Shown: positions 35,763 through 44,194 of the stretch, piece after piece | How the letters are laid out: every line of letters starts with the position of its first letter | How positions within the stretch are numbered: the first letter of the stretch is position 1 | Assembly: GCA_964554265.1 (NCBI GenBank) | Contig: CAZKOB010000010.1 | Span: 1 to 49,613, forward strand | Length of the DNA: 49,613 bases | Origin: RGIG8745 sp964554265 | GTDB lineage: Bacteria > Bacteroidota > Bacteroidia > Bacteroidales > Bacteroidaceae | Reading direction: 5' to 3' | Program-made: the position numbers and the translations under genes | Notes under the pieces: model-generated | What the model was told of the DNA's origin: nothing | Databases searched by the model: none | Seen by the model: only the letters and a program-made list of their open reading frames with translations

Positions 35763-35802
35763 TCACACCACCGTACATGCCGTCCGGCATACGGCGGTGT
35801 GA
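35763..35802 (-). other. Group II intron domain V-like hairpin, probable relic
   Basis: On the minus strand a 12-bp lower helix (reading TCACACCGCCGTA against TACGGTGGTGTGA), a two-base TG bulge on the 3' side, and an upper TGCC/GGCA stem with loop GGAC reproduce the shape of group II intron domain V. The flanking GTGTGAGAGG is also typical of intron 3' ends. No reverse transcriptase frame or other intron domain is seen nearby, so this would be a fragment. Recognition is from memory of the consensus, without a covariance search. Confidence 0.45.
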
Positions 35803-35847
35803 TTTTCTCCTCCACAAACAATACCTTTACCTTCTGCCAACCATCGC

Positions 35848-36276
35848 TTATGCATTGTCGTTGCCACCCTCATTGCCGGAGGCATCCGTTTCACTGACAT
35901 CCAGCATCTCAAAGTTGCACTGTCCAAGCAAAGCCTTGAAACTGACAGACGGAGTGAAGACAATCTTCCTTCTGTACACATTGTCCGCACTCACCTCATC
36001 AGCCTTGTCTGCCGACTTGCAGCTTACACTCAAGCGGAAAGTGCCGAGATACGGAATCTCCACAGAGTGACCGTTAAGAAGATAGTTCTGGAACTCGTTC
36101 ATGATGGCATCGCAGCTTGCACTGATATGCCCCTTAGTGATGGAGCTGTTGCGCGATGCACTGTCAATCAGTGCCTCTGCCGAGATACGTGAGAATGTCA
36201 CGACGCGTGTGATATACATCATCTTATCTTTGATAGCCATTCTCTGATAGTTTGGTCTCAATTTTATTTTTCCCAT
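35848..36276 (-). CDS. HU-like DNA-binding protein
   Basis: A 142-residue protein of the extended Bacteroidetes HU/IHF-like group. The features are an N-terminal extension (MGKIKLRPNYQRMAIKDKMMY), a helical body with ITKGHISASCDAIMNEFQNYLLNGH, the beta-arm segment VEIPYLGTFRLSV, and a C-terminal acidic tail rich in Asp/Glu/Gly. The canonical HU arm tip (RNP) is not obvious. It is monocistronic on the minus strand with a leader of about 100 bases, and a 25-bp palindrome covers the promoter upstream region. It could be a nucleoid protein or a local regulator. Confidence 0.82.
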   Translation of the reverse strand: MGKIKLRPNYQRMAIKDKMMYITRVVTFSRISAEALIDSASRNSSITKGHISASCDAIMNEFQNYLLNGHSVEIPYLGTFRLSVSCKSADKADEVSADNVYRRKIVFTPSVSFKALLGQCNFEMLDVSETDASGNEGGNDNA

Positions 36277-36383
36277 GTTTTTTCCTGTTTTTAGTGTGAA
36301 TCAATCTTTTTGTTTGCAGACCGCTGCGCACTCAGTCCGGTGATTCCCAAAGCGTTGCGCACCCACTTTTTTCAATCACGACA

Positions 36384-36391
36384 CAAAGATA
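36384..36391 (-). promoter_or_regulatory. -7 box for the HU-like gene
   Basis: TATCTTTG on the minus strand, an exact TAnnTTTG, placing the start near 36378 and giving a leader of about 100 bases. Confidence 0.55.
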
Positions 36392-36407
36392 CGGCATTTA
36401 CAGACAC

Positions 36408-36432
36408 GAGATTTTTCAGTTCGAAAAATCTC
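36408..36432 (-). promoter_or_regulatory. Palindrome over the -33 region of the HU-like promoter
   Basis: Perfect 10-bp inverted repeat gagatttttc (36408-36417) and gaaaaatctc (36423-36432) with a 5-nt centre. It sits 16 to 41 bases upstream of the -7 box, across the expected -33 position, where no TTTG is visible. It fits an operator for a dimeric regulator. Confidence 0.5.
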
Positions 36433-36760
36433 TTCCAAATAACACATATTTTGCAAAAACAAATTATAACTTCCTGATCTTCAGCAAGTAATTTCTGCCA
36501 TCCTACGACCGGTTCTTTACACTTATGATTCACATTTCCCATTGCCACCCTGTTTCGTCCGAAATGATTCACCCTATAATATATAGGTATGTCACAATTC
36601 ATATCCGACCTAAATTCAGAGTCCCGGTTACACAGAAAACACGCGATGGAAAATGCCCCTTACAAAGGTTTCTGTAAATGTATTCCGTCGTATGGCCACT
36701 GACTTTTTTGCGGGGTATCCACAGACTTCCCTTATAATTCTTATGGTTGTAAGCAGCAGA
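36433..36760. other. Gene-free spacer ending in a repeat module
   Basis: I find no gene here. From about 36717 it carries the module 'tatccacagacttccc' and 'ttcttatggttgtaagcag' that abuts repeat copy 3. Confidence 0.5.
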
Positions 36761-37528
36761 CTTTCTTAGTGACATTTCTTCTTTCTTTTTGATGATAAGT
36801 CCACCCGTAGCAGACGGAATCTTATTAACATAATTAAGATTCGTTTACATTCAGCTGATTGTCGATTTTTTGAAGTTTTATGGATAAGCAATTGATAATC
36901 AGTAAAATGCTATTTGGGTAAAACAATGCGGTTTCAGATGCAAAAGGCATAGGTAGGGACAGAAACAGGATATATTGATAATCAGCAGGTTATAAAAATA
37001 TTTGTCCGAGAGTCCTGTTTTTCGCCACCGGAATCCGTTTTTGTTTTTTCGTGGCATTGAAAAACAGGATTAATATTTTTTAAGAATTCAATTTGGACAA
37101 TACCGAATTTCAGCCCGAAAAACGGACTTTCTCGGACTCGTTCACCCTGAAAATAAATTTTGTTCACCTTGAATTTTTTTTACAAGGTACTTTAAAACCA
37201 TTTTCAAGGTGAATGAAATTTATTTCCAGCGTACTCTTTTTTCAGGCGAGAAACACACGAATGTGAATAAATGTATCTTTTCTGAATATAATTTATATTG
37301 TTTTTACATTTGAAAATTGAGGCTTGAAAACGGCCTTGGAATCGCACAAACGGAACTTCGGTAAGATTTGGCCGATTTTATGCGATTCTGCGAAGCCTTG
37401 GATTTTAACATTCCAGATGGTCAAAAAAAGGCTTGAATTTTATGATAAGCAGACGGTGTGACGGTGGAGATAACCAAGCCGGTTTATGAGGATGCCGGCC
37501 TTGTTGCAGCGTGACAGCCGGACCGGTA
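36761..37528 (-). repeat. 0.7-kb dispersed repeat, copy 3
   Basis: Same orientation as copy 2. It begins 'ctttcttagtgacatttc' and ends at 'gcagcgtgacagccggaccg', shared with copy 2. It differs in the core: two motifs at 37140 and 37162 read gttcacc, but the third, at 37201, reads ttttcaaggtgaa, so it is inverted relative to copies 1 and 2. Confidence 0.8.
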
Positions 37529-37744
37529 GACGAGGCCTATATCTCGTGTCTGTGCGCGCGCAGACAGAATATGCGTCAATATTCCTTAAAAATCCTTGAA
37601 GCAAGGAAGCGTACAAGAAAACTTGTGCGGTTTTATGCAAGCTGCTTGAGCAAAAAAAGCGGATGTTCCGATCCATGGGGCCACTTTTTGTGACATAACC
37701 ACGTTTTGCGACGGAAAGATAGAGCAATATTTCGTTTTTTATTG

Positions 37745-37937
37745 TATTTTTGTCGAGCGCAGCATACATAGGACTTTCTTTATATATGAGTTTGGTCTCA
37801 CATTATATAAGAAATATCCGATATGTACGCTATGCTTTAACATCTCGATACGAAAATTTTAATTATTGCATAATTTTAAATCAATTCATTATATAAAAAT
37901 CCATTTTTGAACAAAGGGAATTAATAAAACAAATCTT
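37745..37937 (+). promoter_or_regulatory. -7 box and long leader of the acidic lipoprotein gene
   Basis: TATTTTTG at 37745-37752 matches TAnnTTTG and would give a leader of about 180 bases that is very A/T-rich and contains a loose hairpin around 37779-37816 (tgag...ctca). A nearer imperfect box (catttttg, about 37901) could give a short leader instead. The stretch 37529-37744 holds no gene I can support. Confidence 0.4.
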
Positions 37938-39365
37938 ATGAAAAAAATCAAATGGCTATGGATTCCGGCAATATCATTGGTTTTGGCCGGTCCGGTGTTC
38001 ACATCGTGCAATGATGATGATGAAAAAGAAGAAACAGGAAACAAGGGGGACAATAATGACGACAACAATCATCCCGATGACAACAAACCTGTGGAAAACA
38101 TGACTTCTGCACAGCAGAAGGAAAAGATGGAAACGACTGCCATCAACTTCCTGAACCAAACAAAAGCAATGGATTTCCAAAACATAAGTGATTTGGCACA
38201 CTATGTCAAGGATTATTATGTGGAAGGCAACTACGACAACACCATCGTAGAGGACTGGTTTGAGGCATGTGTGGATGCTGTTACCGGTGAGCAACTCGGC
38301 GAAAGCACAGAAACAAAAAAAGGTTGGAGTTGGGTAGATATATATCATTACACAAACTTCAAGAAAATTTATTTTGCATCCAACTTTACAGGACACTTTG
38401 AAGCAAAGAACAGAGGCTGGACTTCTTCCAAAGCAAACGATCTTCAATTTACATTCAACGACAACAACGGCAAACGCTGCGTGCTGACGCTTACTACAAG
38501 CGGCAAGAGCAAGAATGTACATCTATTTGACATCAAAGATTGGAAAGACTATGGAGAATATTGGACGGAAACAGATGAGAACGGAAAAACCATCTATTAT
38601 TATCCGGAGTATTTAGACCGTACAAAATATATAATAGGTGTTCCGGAGCGCATCACAGTAACCCTCACGCAGAACGGCCAGACGATTGTTTCCACAGTCG
38701 TCACCACAGACCTAAGCTCCATGAGCGGCGAGGATTATGATCTGAGCAAGGATAGCTACACGGCGACAGCCGATGTGACAGTCGGAGAATACCGGTGGAC
38801 AGCAGAAAAAGTAAGCTATCGTTCACAACGCGATGCATCCGTCTCTTTCAACATGAAGAAAGGAGGACAGGTCATATACAGCTTGAAGGCTTCGGCAGAG
38901 GGCAAAGGAGACAATGACAATCTCGACGAACTGAAATCCATACAGCTCAGCATGGACATTCTTGGCGAAATGCAGATACAGGGCACATGCAGCAATGGGG
39001 TCCAATTCTCTGAATATTTAGACCACGCTTATGACAACGACCGGGACGAGAGCCGGTTCAAGTCTTATATAAATATGGCTAACGATTTGCTCGACCTCGG
39101 TGTGTATTATGACGGAAACAGCAAGCGTCAGGCGCAGGTCAAACTTGAATCGTTCCAAGAGGAAGACTACTACGACAATTACAGATATTGGGAATGCGAA
39201 CCTGTCATCTACTTCAGCGACGGAACAACATACAGTACATTTGAAGCTTTCTTCAATGACAGTGACTTCAAAAAACTTGTCAACACATTCGAGAATCTCT
39301 TCGATGATTTTGACCTTCTCATTGGCGATTTCTTCGAAGATGAAGACGATGAATACTGGAAGTGA
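37938..39365 (+). CDS. Acidic surface lipoprotein of unknown function
   Basis: A 475-residue lipoprotein with lipobox FTSC (Cys24), then NDDDEKEE and an Asp/Asn/Gly linker of about 30 residues, matching the surface-lipoprotein export pattern of Bacteroidetes. The body is helical then beta-rich, with many Tyr and Trp, two DLSSMSGEDYDLSKDSYTA-like stretches, and a strongly acidic end (FDDFDLLIGDFFEDEDDEYWK). No family is recognised. It lies 200 bases upstream of the TonB receptor/DUF4249 pair on the same strand, so a shared role is possible but not shown. Confidence 0.8.
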   Translation: MKKIKWLWIPAISLVLAGPVFTSCNDDDEKEETGNKGDNNDDNNHPDDNKPVENMTSAQQKEKMETTAINFLNQTKAMDFQNISDLAHYVKDYYVEGNYDNTIVEDWFEACVDAVTGEQLGESTETKKGWSWVDIYHYTNFKKIYFASNFTGHFEAKNRGWTSSKANDLQFTFNDNNGKRCVLTLTTSGKSKNVHLFDIKDWKDYGEYWTETDENGKTIYYYPEYLDRTKYIIGVPERITVTLTQNGQTIVSTVVTTDLSSMSGEDYDLSKDSYTATADVTVGEYRWTAEKVSYRSQRDASVSFNMKKGGQVIYSLKASAEGKGDNDNLDELKSIQLSMDILGEMQIQGTCSNGVQFSEYLDHAYDNDRDESRFKSYINMANDLLDLGVYYDGNSKRQAQVKLESFQEEDYYDNYRYWECEPVIYFSDGTTYSTFEAFFNDSDFKKLVNTFENLFDDFDLLIGDFFEDEDDEYWK

Positions 39366-39565
39366 TACAGTTCTCTCCCCACTCTTCCCTGTTTTTTTGA
39401 CATTCACAGACCATCCGCATAAATAAGGAAGACCGGATGGCAAAAAGGATTTGAGGATGTGCCGAAATGCTAACGATGACCGAAAGAGGCGGCTCTGTGT
39501 GCCTGCCTCTACAACGGATAAACATTCATCTCGGCTCATCCTCTTTCCTGATAAAGTCCACACCC

Positions 39566-41602
39566 ATGTCCCACCCACAGATATCATGCATACTCGTCTG
39601 CCTGTATTTTGGCATAAATATCAGTGCGCAAACCGCTCAAAGCCATAGCGACACCCTATTCAGCGTTCTCGACAGCGTTGTTGTCACCGGAAGGAAACCG
39701 ACATCATCATTGCGCACCCTGCAACACGGAGCACTGGAAGTAAACATGAAATTGATGAACAACCTGCCTAAAATCTTGGGAAACGCGGACCCTATACACT
39801 ACACCCAGATGTTGCCGGGAGTACAGACAAACTCTGAATATGACTCGGGATTGCATGTTCAGGGTTGCGACAATTCACACAACTTTATCTCTTCCGGCGG
39901 AGTGCCTATATACAACACAAGCCATCTGTTCGGATTCTTTTCCACCTTCATCCCCTCACATCATCCAAGTTTCACGCTCTCGAAATCAACCCAAACGGCA
40001 GATGCACCCAACAGGCTGGGCGCCCGGCTCGACATGAATCTGCCGGATTCAGTGTCCGTCCGGAGCTATGGAGAAGCCGCCGTCGGACCGATGTCAACGC
40101 AAGGAACACTGCACTTGCCCATCAACCGCCGCTCATCGCTGACATTTTCGGCCAGAGCCTCTTACCTGAACATGCTTTATTCACAATGGCTGAAAGCCGA
40201 TGAAAGTCAGATAGAATACTCCTTTTATGACATCAATGCCACATACACATGGGTGGCGGACAAGCGCAATCGCTTCTGGGTTGACTTATATGCAGGAAAA
40301 GACGACGCACACATGAAAGAGATGCAGTATCTGTCGGACATATCGCTGGAATGGGGCAATTATATGTGTGCCGCACATTGGGAACACCGTTTCAACAGCC
40401 ACGCAAAAATAAGACAAGCGGTATACGGCACACACAGTTTCAACAAGTTAAGACTTTGGCAAGAAGGCCTTGATTTCTCTCTGCCTTCCGATATCTCAGA
40501 CTGGGGATACAAAGGGAAAGCAGAGATAAAAGACTGGATATTCGGAGCAGAGCTGGCTTGGCACAACATCAGGCCACAATCGCCGGACTTGAAAGGAACG
40601 TACAATGAAACGGAGGCTTCCGTGGAGCGCTTGCACACTCAGGAACATGCCTTGTATGCAGGCTACTCGTTTTCAATCTCACCGGAATGGAACGCAAATG
40701 TGGGCATGAAGGCTACAACGTATATCACAACCGGCCACAAAATCTATTGTTCGGCCGACCCGTCTGTAAACATGACGTATATCCCTTCGTCTACATGCAG
40801 ATTATCTCTGAATTACAGCTGGAGGCACCAATACCTCTTCAAGACAGGATTTTCTTCACTCGGACTGCCGACAGAATACTGGACGGCCTCGACAAACACC
40901 TGCAAGCCCCAATACATGCAGAACCTGTCAGCCTCATTGTCTCAAGACTTGTCCGGAACAAGATACACCCTGACCGTTGAGCTGTACTACAAAAAGATGT
41001 ACAACACGATTGAATACAATGGCAACATCTTGGGCTTCCTCAATGAGAAATACACTCCAGAAGGCAACTTCCTTCATGGAGACGGATACAACTACGGTAT
41101 CAATATCATGTTGAACAAGCGCACCGGAAGACTGACCGGCTGGTTAAGCTATTCCTACGGACGGGCACAACGACGCTTTGAGGAACAAGGATACAATGAT
41201 GTATATCCGGCCAATCATGAGCGTCCGCATGAACTGAACATGGTAGGCATCTACAATGTCGGCACCCGTTGGCAGTTCGGGATGACTTACGTTTTCGCAT
41301 CCGGCACTCCATTCACAGCTCCTGAATATTTTTATCTTGTAAACGGCAATATTCTTTCACAATACGGAAAGCACAATGCCAACAGGTTAAAACCGTACAG
41401 CCGGCTCGATCTGTCGGCCAATTACAGGATAAGCAAGAAGAAAGAAACGGAAAGCGGAATAAACATTTCGCTCTATAACGCATTGAGTCAAAGCAATGAC
41501 ATATACTACAGACTCAAATTCAGTGACAACAGGTTTGCATACAGGCCACTGAACTTCATCGTAAGAATACTGCCTTCTGTAAACTATTACATTAAATTCT
41601 GA
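39566..41602 (+). CDS. TonB-dependent receptor paired with DUF4249
   Basis: A 678-residue outer-membrane receptor. The ATG at 39566 gives a short signal (ISCILVCLYFGINISAQ); the upstream in-frame ATG at 39467 would add 33 non-signal residues. SVVVTGRKPTSSLRTL resembles a TonB box, followed by a plug (LPKILGNADPIHYTQMLPGVQ, LHVQGCDNSHNFISSGGVP). It lacks the usual N-terminal carboxypeptidase-like domain and is short for the class. The barrel ends NFIVRILPSVNYYIKF. Its stop and the next start are one base apart, a strong sign of co-translation. The ligand is unknown. Confidence 0.9.
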   Translation: MSHPQISCILVCLYFGINISAQTAQSHSDTLFSVLDSVVVTGRKPTSSLRTLQHGALEVNMKLMNNLPKILGNADPIHYTQMLPGVQTNSEYDSGLHVQGCDNSHNFISSGGVPIYNTSHLFGFFSTFIPSHHPSFTLSKSTQTADAPNRLGARLDMNLPDSVSVRSYGEAAVGPMSTQGTLHLPINRRSSLTFSARASYLNMLYSQWLKADESQIEYSFYDINATYTWVADKRNRFWVDLYAGKDDAHMKEMQYLSDISLEWGNYMCAAHWEHRFNSHAKIRQAVYGTHSFNKLRLWQEGLDFSLPSDISDWGYKGKAEIKDWIFGAELAWHNIRPQSPDLKGTYNETEASVERLHTQEHALYAGYSFSISPEWNANVGMKATTYITTGHKIYCSADPSVNMTYIPSSTCRLSLNYSWRHQYLFKTGFSSLGLPTEYWTASTNTCKPQYMQNLSASLSQDLSGTRYTLTVELYYKKMYNTIEYNGNILGFLNEKYTPEGNFLHGDGYNYGINIMLNKRTGRLTGWLSYSYGRAQRRFEEQGYNDVYPANHERPHELNMVGIYNVGTRWQFGMTYVFASGTPFTAPEYFYLVNGNILSQYGKHNANRLKPYSRLDLSANYRISKKKETESGINISLYNALSQSNDIYYRLKFSDNRFAYRPLNFIVRILPSVNYYIKF

Positions 41603-41603
41603 A

Positions 41604-42530
41604 ATGAAGAAACTGGTTTCATACATTCTGCTCTCTGCAATGCTCCTCATATCGTGCAACAGCGATGACATACTCGACAGTGCGCCCCAACTGGTCGTCG
41701 AGGGATGGATCGACGACGACGGTTTTCCCATTGTGATATTAACTACAACCGTGCCCATAAAAAAAGAATATCAAGACAAGGAAGATCTAAGCAACTATCT
41801 GATACGCTGGGCAAAGGTGACAGTCAACGACGGCGACACGGAAGTTGTGCTGACCGGCAAATATGACAAAGGGTATACCCCACCTTTTATATATACAACA
41901 GGATATCTCCGAGGATGTGCAGGCAAGAGTTACAAACTCACCGTAGACTATGCTGACTTCCACGCGGAAGCGACAACGACAATCCCGGAACCTGTATCCA
42001 TCGACTATTTCACAGTGGAACCATGCGAAAGCTCCGATACCTTGTATAAAATCACCGCCCATTTCCAAGACAACCCATCGGAGCAAAACTACTACAAGTT
42101 TCTTGTCAACACGAAAAAAGACAAGAAGATGTTTCTGTCCTCATTTCTCGGACTGGTAAACGACGATGTCATCTCCAATCCTGTCACTGTTCCCGTATAT
42201 CGCGGCAACAGCAGTTATGCAGAAACCGACTTCATCCCATACTTTCTGAAGGACGATACAGTGTCCGTAAAATTCGCACAAATAGACTCTGTATCCTATC
42301 TGTTTTGGAAAGACTTCGCCAATTCGCTGTCATTGTCGCGCAACCCCCTTTTCCCTCTTACCGACAACTTGAAATCCAACATTTCCGGAGGCATCGGCTA
42401 TTGGTGCGGATATGGCGCCTCATATTATACAATATGCATAACCGACAGTATTGAAACAAAAAATGAGGCGAACAAACAGACAGAATGCCATTATATATTA
42501 CGCGAATCCGGTTATAGGAAAGGCTCGTAA
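41604..42530 (+). CDS. DUF4249 family lipoprotein
   Basis: A 308-residue lipoprotein, Cys18 (LLISC) followed by NSDD. The opening PQLVVEGWIDDDGFPIVILTTTVP, then RWAKVTVNDGDTEVVLTGKYDKGYTPPFIY and GKSYKLTVDYADFHAEATTTIPEPVSID, is the DUF4249 pattern (beta-sandwich with alternating strands). Members are regularly encoded next to TonB receptors and probably act as their surface partner, like SusD for SusC. It starts one base after the receptor stop codon. Beyond that pairing the function is unknown. Confidence 0.9.
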   Translation: MKKLVSYILLSAMLLISCNSDDILDSAPQLVVEGWIDDDGFPIVILTTTVPIKKEYQDKEDLSNYLIRWAKVTVNDGDTEVVLTGKYDKGYTPPFIYTTGYLRGCAGKSYKLTVDYADFHAEATTTIPEPVSIDYFTVEPCESSDTLYKITAHFQDNPSEQNYYKFLVNTKKDKKMFLSSFLGLVNDDVISNPVTVPVYRGNSSYAETDFIPYFLKDDTVSVKFAQIDSVSYLFWKDFANSLSLSRNPLFPLTDNLKSNISGGIGYWCGYGASYYTICITDSIETKNEANKQTECHYILRESGYRKGS

Positions 42531-42535
42531 AAGTC

Positions 42536-42707
42536 GGTAAGCTTGCAAGATTTTGGGTTGGTGGGTTTACTGACTCTTTTTGTGAATTTGATATTCTTGT
42601 GATTTTTTGCTGGTGGATTCACAGAATCCTCTTGTAGTTCTTATGGTTGCAAGCTGGTGTTTTCACAGACTCTTACAACTTGTAGTTTTGTGATTTTGCA
42701 GGTATAT
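42536..42707 (+). repeat. Module string before MITE copy B
   Basis: Same module order as 20900-21023: 'gcttgcaagattttgggtt', 'attcacagaatcctcttgta', 'ttcttatggttgcaagctg'. The inverted counterpart follows MITE copy C. Confidence 0.65.
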
Positions 42708-42898
42708 TCACAGACTCCTCCGTCGCTTCGCGCCACCTCCCCTAACTTAGGGGAGGAGTCAGGTTACCTGTTCGGTGTTAACGCTATTAAGTTAACAATC
42801 AGAATATTAGTTCACTATTGGCTTTCCTGCGAGCAAGGTAACTAAGCTCCTCCCCTAAGTTAGGGGAGGTGGCGCGAAGCGACGGAGGAGTCTGTGAA
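42708..42898 (+). mobile_element. MITE-like palindromic element, copy B
   Basis: 191 bp with the same terminal inverted repeats as copy A. Its core (ggttacctgttcggtgttaa ... cactattggctttcc) is nearly identical to copy C and clearly related to copy A. Confidence 0.75.
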
Positions 42899-42970
42899 AC
42901 CCCAGCAAAAATCGCTTCAAAAAACACAACACCTCCCTTCACAAGAAAACTTTCCCAATTTTCAACTCTT

Positions 42971-43660
42971 GTCATAAATTACGCGTTTTTCTTGACAATT
43001 TGAAATGTTAAAATTCAAGGTCACGAGAATCGCGTAAAATCGGCCAAACCTTGCCCAAGTTTCATTTACGCGATTCTAAGGCCATTTGCAGGCCTTGAAC
43101 CTCAGATGTAAAAATAACATAATTCGTATCCTAAAAAGATACATTTATTCACATTCATACGTGCTTCATCTGAAAAAAGAGTGCGCTGCAAACAAATTTC
43201 GTTCACCTTGAAAAATTTTTTAAAGTGCCTTGTGAAAAATTTTTCAAGGTGAACAAAATTTATTTTCAAGGTGAACGAGTTTGAAAATGTCCGTTTTTCG
43301 GGCTGAAATCCGATGCTGACCAAATTCAAATTCTTAAAAAGTTTAAATCGGATTTTTCAATGATATGAAAAACAAAAATGGGTTTTGGTGGCGAAAAATA
43401 GGAATCTTGGGCAGGTATTTTTATAACTCACTGATTATCAGCATTTCCTATTTTTGTCATTACCTGTACTTCTTGTACCTAAAACTGCATCGTTTTGCTG
43501 AAATAGTATCTTCCTGATTATCAATAATTTATCTATAAAACATCAAAAATTCAGCAATTATTCGTATGTAAACGAATCTTAATTATGTTAATAAGAGTCC
43601 GTACGCGATGGGTGGGCTTAGTGTCAAAAAGAAAGAAGAAATGTTTCTGAGAAAGACAAT
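42971..43660 (+). repeat. 0.7-kb dispersed repeat, copy 4
   Basis: Same orientation as copy 1. The hairpin is perfect here (43026-43038 with 43065-43077, 13 bp). The first core motif is inverted (gttcaccttgaaaa at 43201), the next two are forward (43241, 43263), as in copy 3. It is bracketed by MITE copies B and C in opposite directions. Confidence 0.8.
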
Positions 43661-43676
43661 TTCTTTTGCAGATGTA

Positions 43677-43868
43677 TCCACAGACTCCTCCGTCGCTTCG
43701 CGCCACCTCCCCTAACTTAGGGGAGGAGCTTAGTTACCTTGCTCGCTGGAAAGCCAATAGTGAATTAATATCCTGATTGTTAACTTAATAGCATTAACAC
43801 CGAACAGGTAACCTGACTCCTCCCCTAAGTTAGGGGGCGTGGCGCGAAGCGACGGAGGAGTCTGTGAA
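43677..43868 (-). mobile_element. MITE-like palindromic element, copy C
   Basis: 192 bp, inverted relative to copy B and differing from it by only a few core bases. It adjoins the 'gtgtcaaaaagaaag' end of repeat copy 4, the same arrangement as MITE A with copy 2. Confidence 0.75.
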
Positions 43869-43985
43869 AACATCAGCTTACAACCACAAGATTTACAAGA
43901 GGAGTCTGTGAATACAACAGCAAAATCACAAGATGAATCTGCGAAACCCCCAGCCAAAAACCTCACAAGCTTACCAACTTTTCAC
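43869..43985 (-). repeat. Module string after MITE copy C
   Basis: Inverted version of 42536-42707 ('acaagaggagtctgtgaata', 'cctcacaagcttaccaactt'). From 43986 to 44165 I see only the dxs promoter region. Confidence 0.6.
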
Positions 43986-44165
43986 AAGCCTTTCCAAAAC
44001 CCAACTCACATATATATTGAAAAGCAAAATACTGTTTTTATGCCATTTTTTTGTTACAATGACATGATTGTTTCCTTTGCATTTTGTCAGTATGGCAGAT
44101 GCTTACCCCAAAGCACAAAGATGTAAATATTTGTACAAGTTCTTTTTTTTATCTACCGTTTACAC

Positions 44166-44173
44166 TATCTTTG
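44166..44173 (+). promoter_or_regulatory. -7 box for dxs
   Basis: TATCTTTG, an exact TAnnTTTG, 21 bases before the dxs ATG. The T-run about 20 bases upstream offers only a weak -33 element. Confidence 0.55.
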
Positions 44174-44194
44174 TCGGATTAGAGAGAAGAAAAA

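Noticed and set aside
37546..37570. GC-rich palindrome around gtctgtgcgcgcgcagac
   Set aside because: Short, imperfect, and not placed as a terminator or operator for a gene I can support.
37440..37769. 109-residue minus frame between copy 3 and the acidic lipoprotein
   Set aside because: Half lies in the repeat end shared with copy 2, which has no matching frame, and no domain is seen.
39366..39565. Cobalamin riboswitch before the TonB receptor
   Set aside because: The gap is only 200 bases and shows no B12-box-like sequence or matching stems.
39018..39587. 189-residue minus frame inside the acidic lipoprotein gene
   Set aside because: Antisense of an acidic, repetitive region; composition is a mirror of the real gene.
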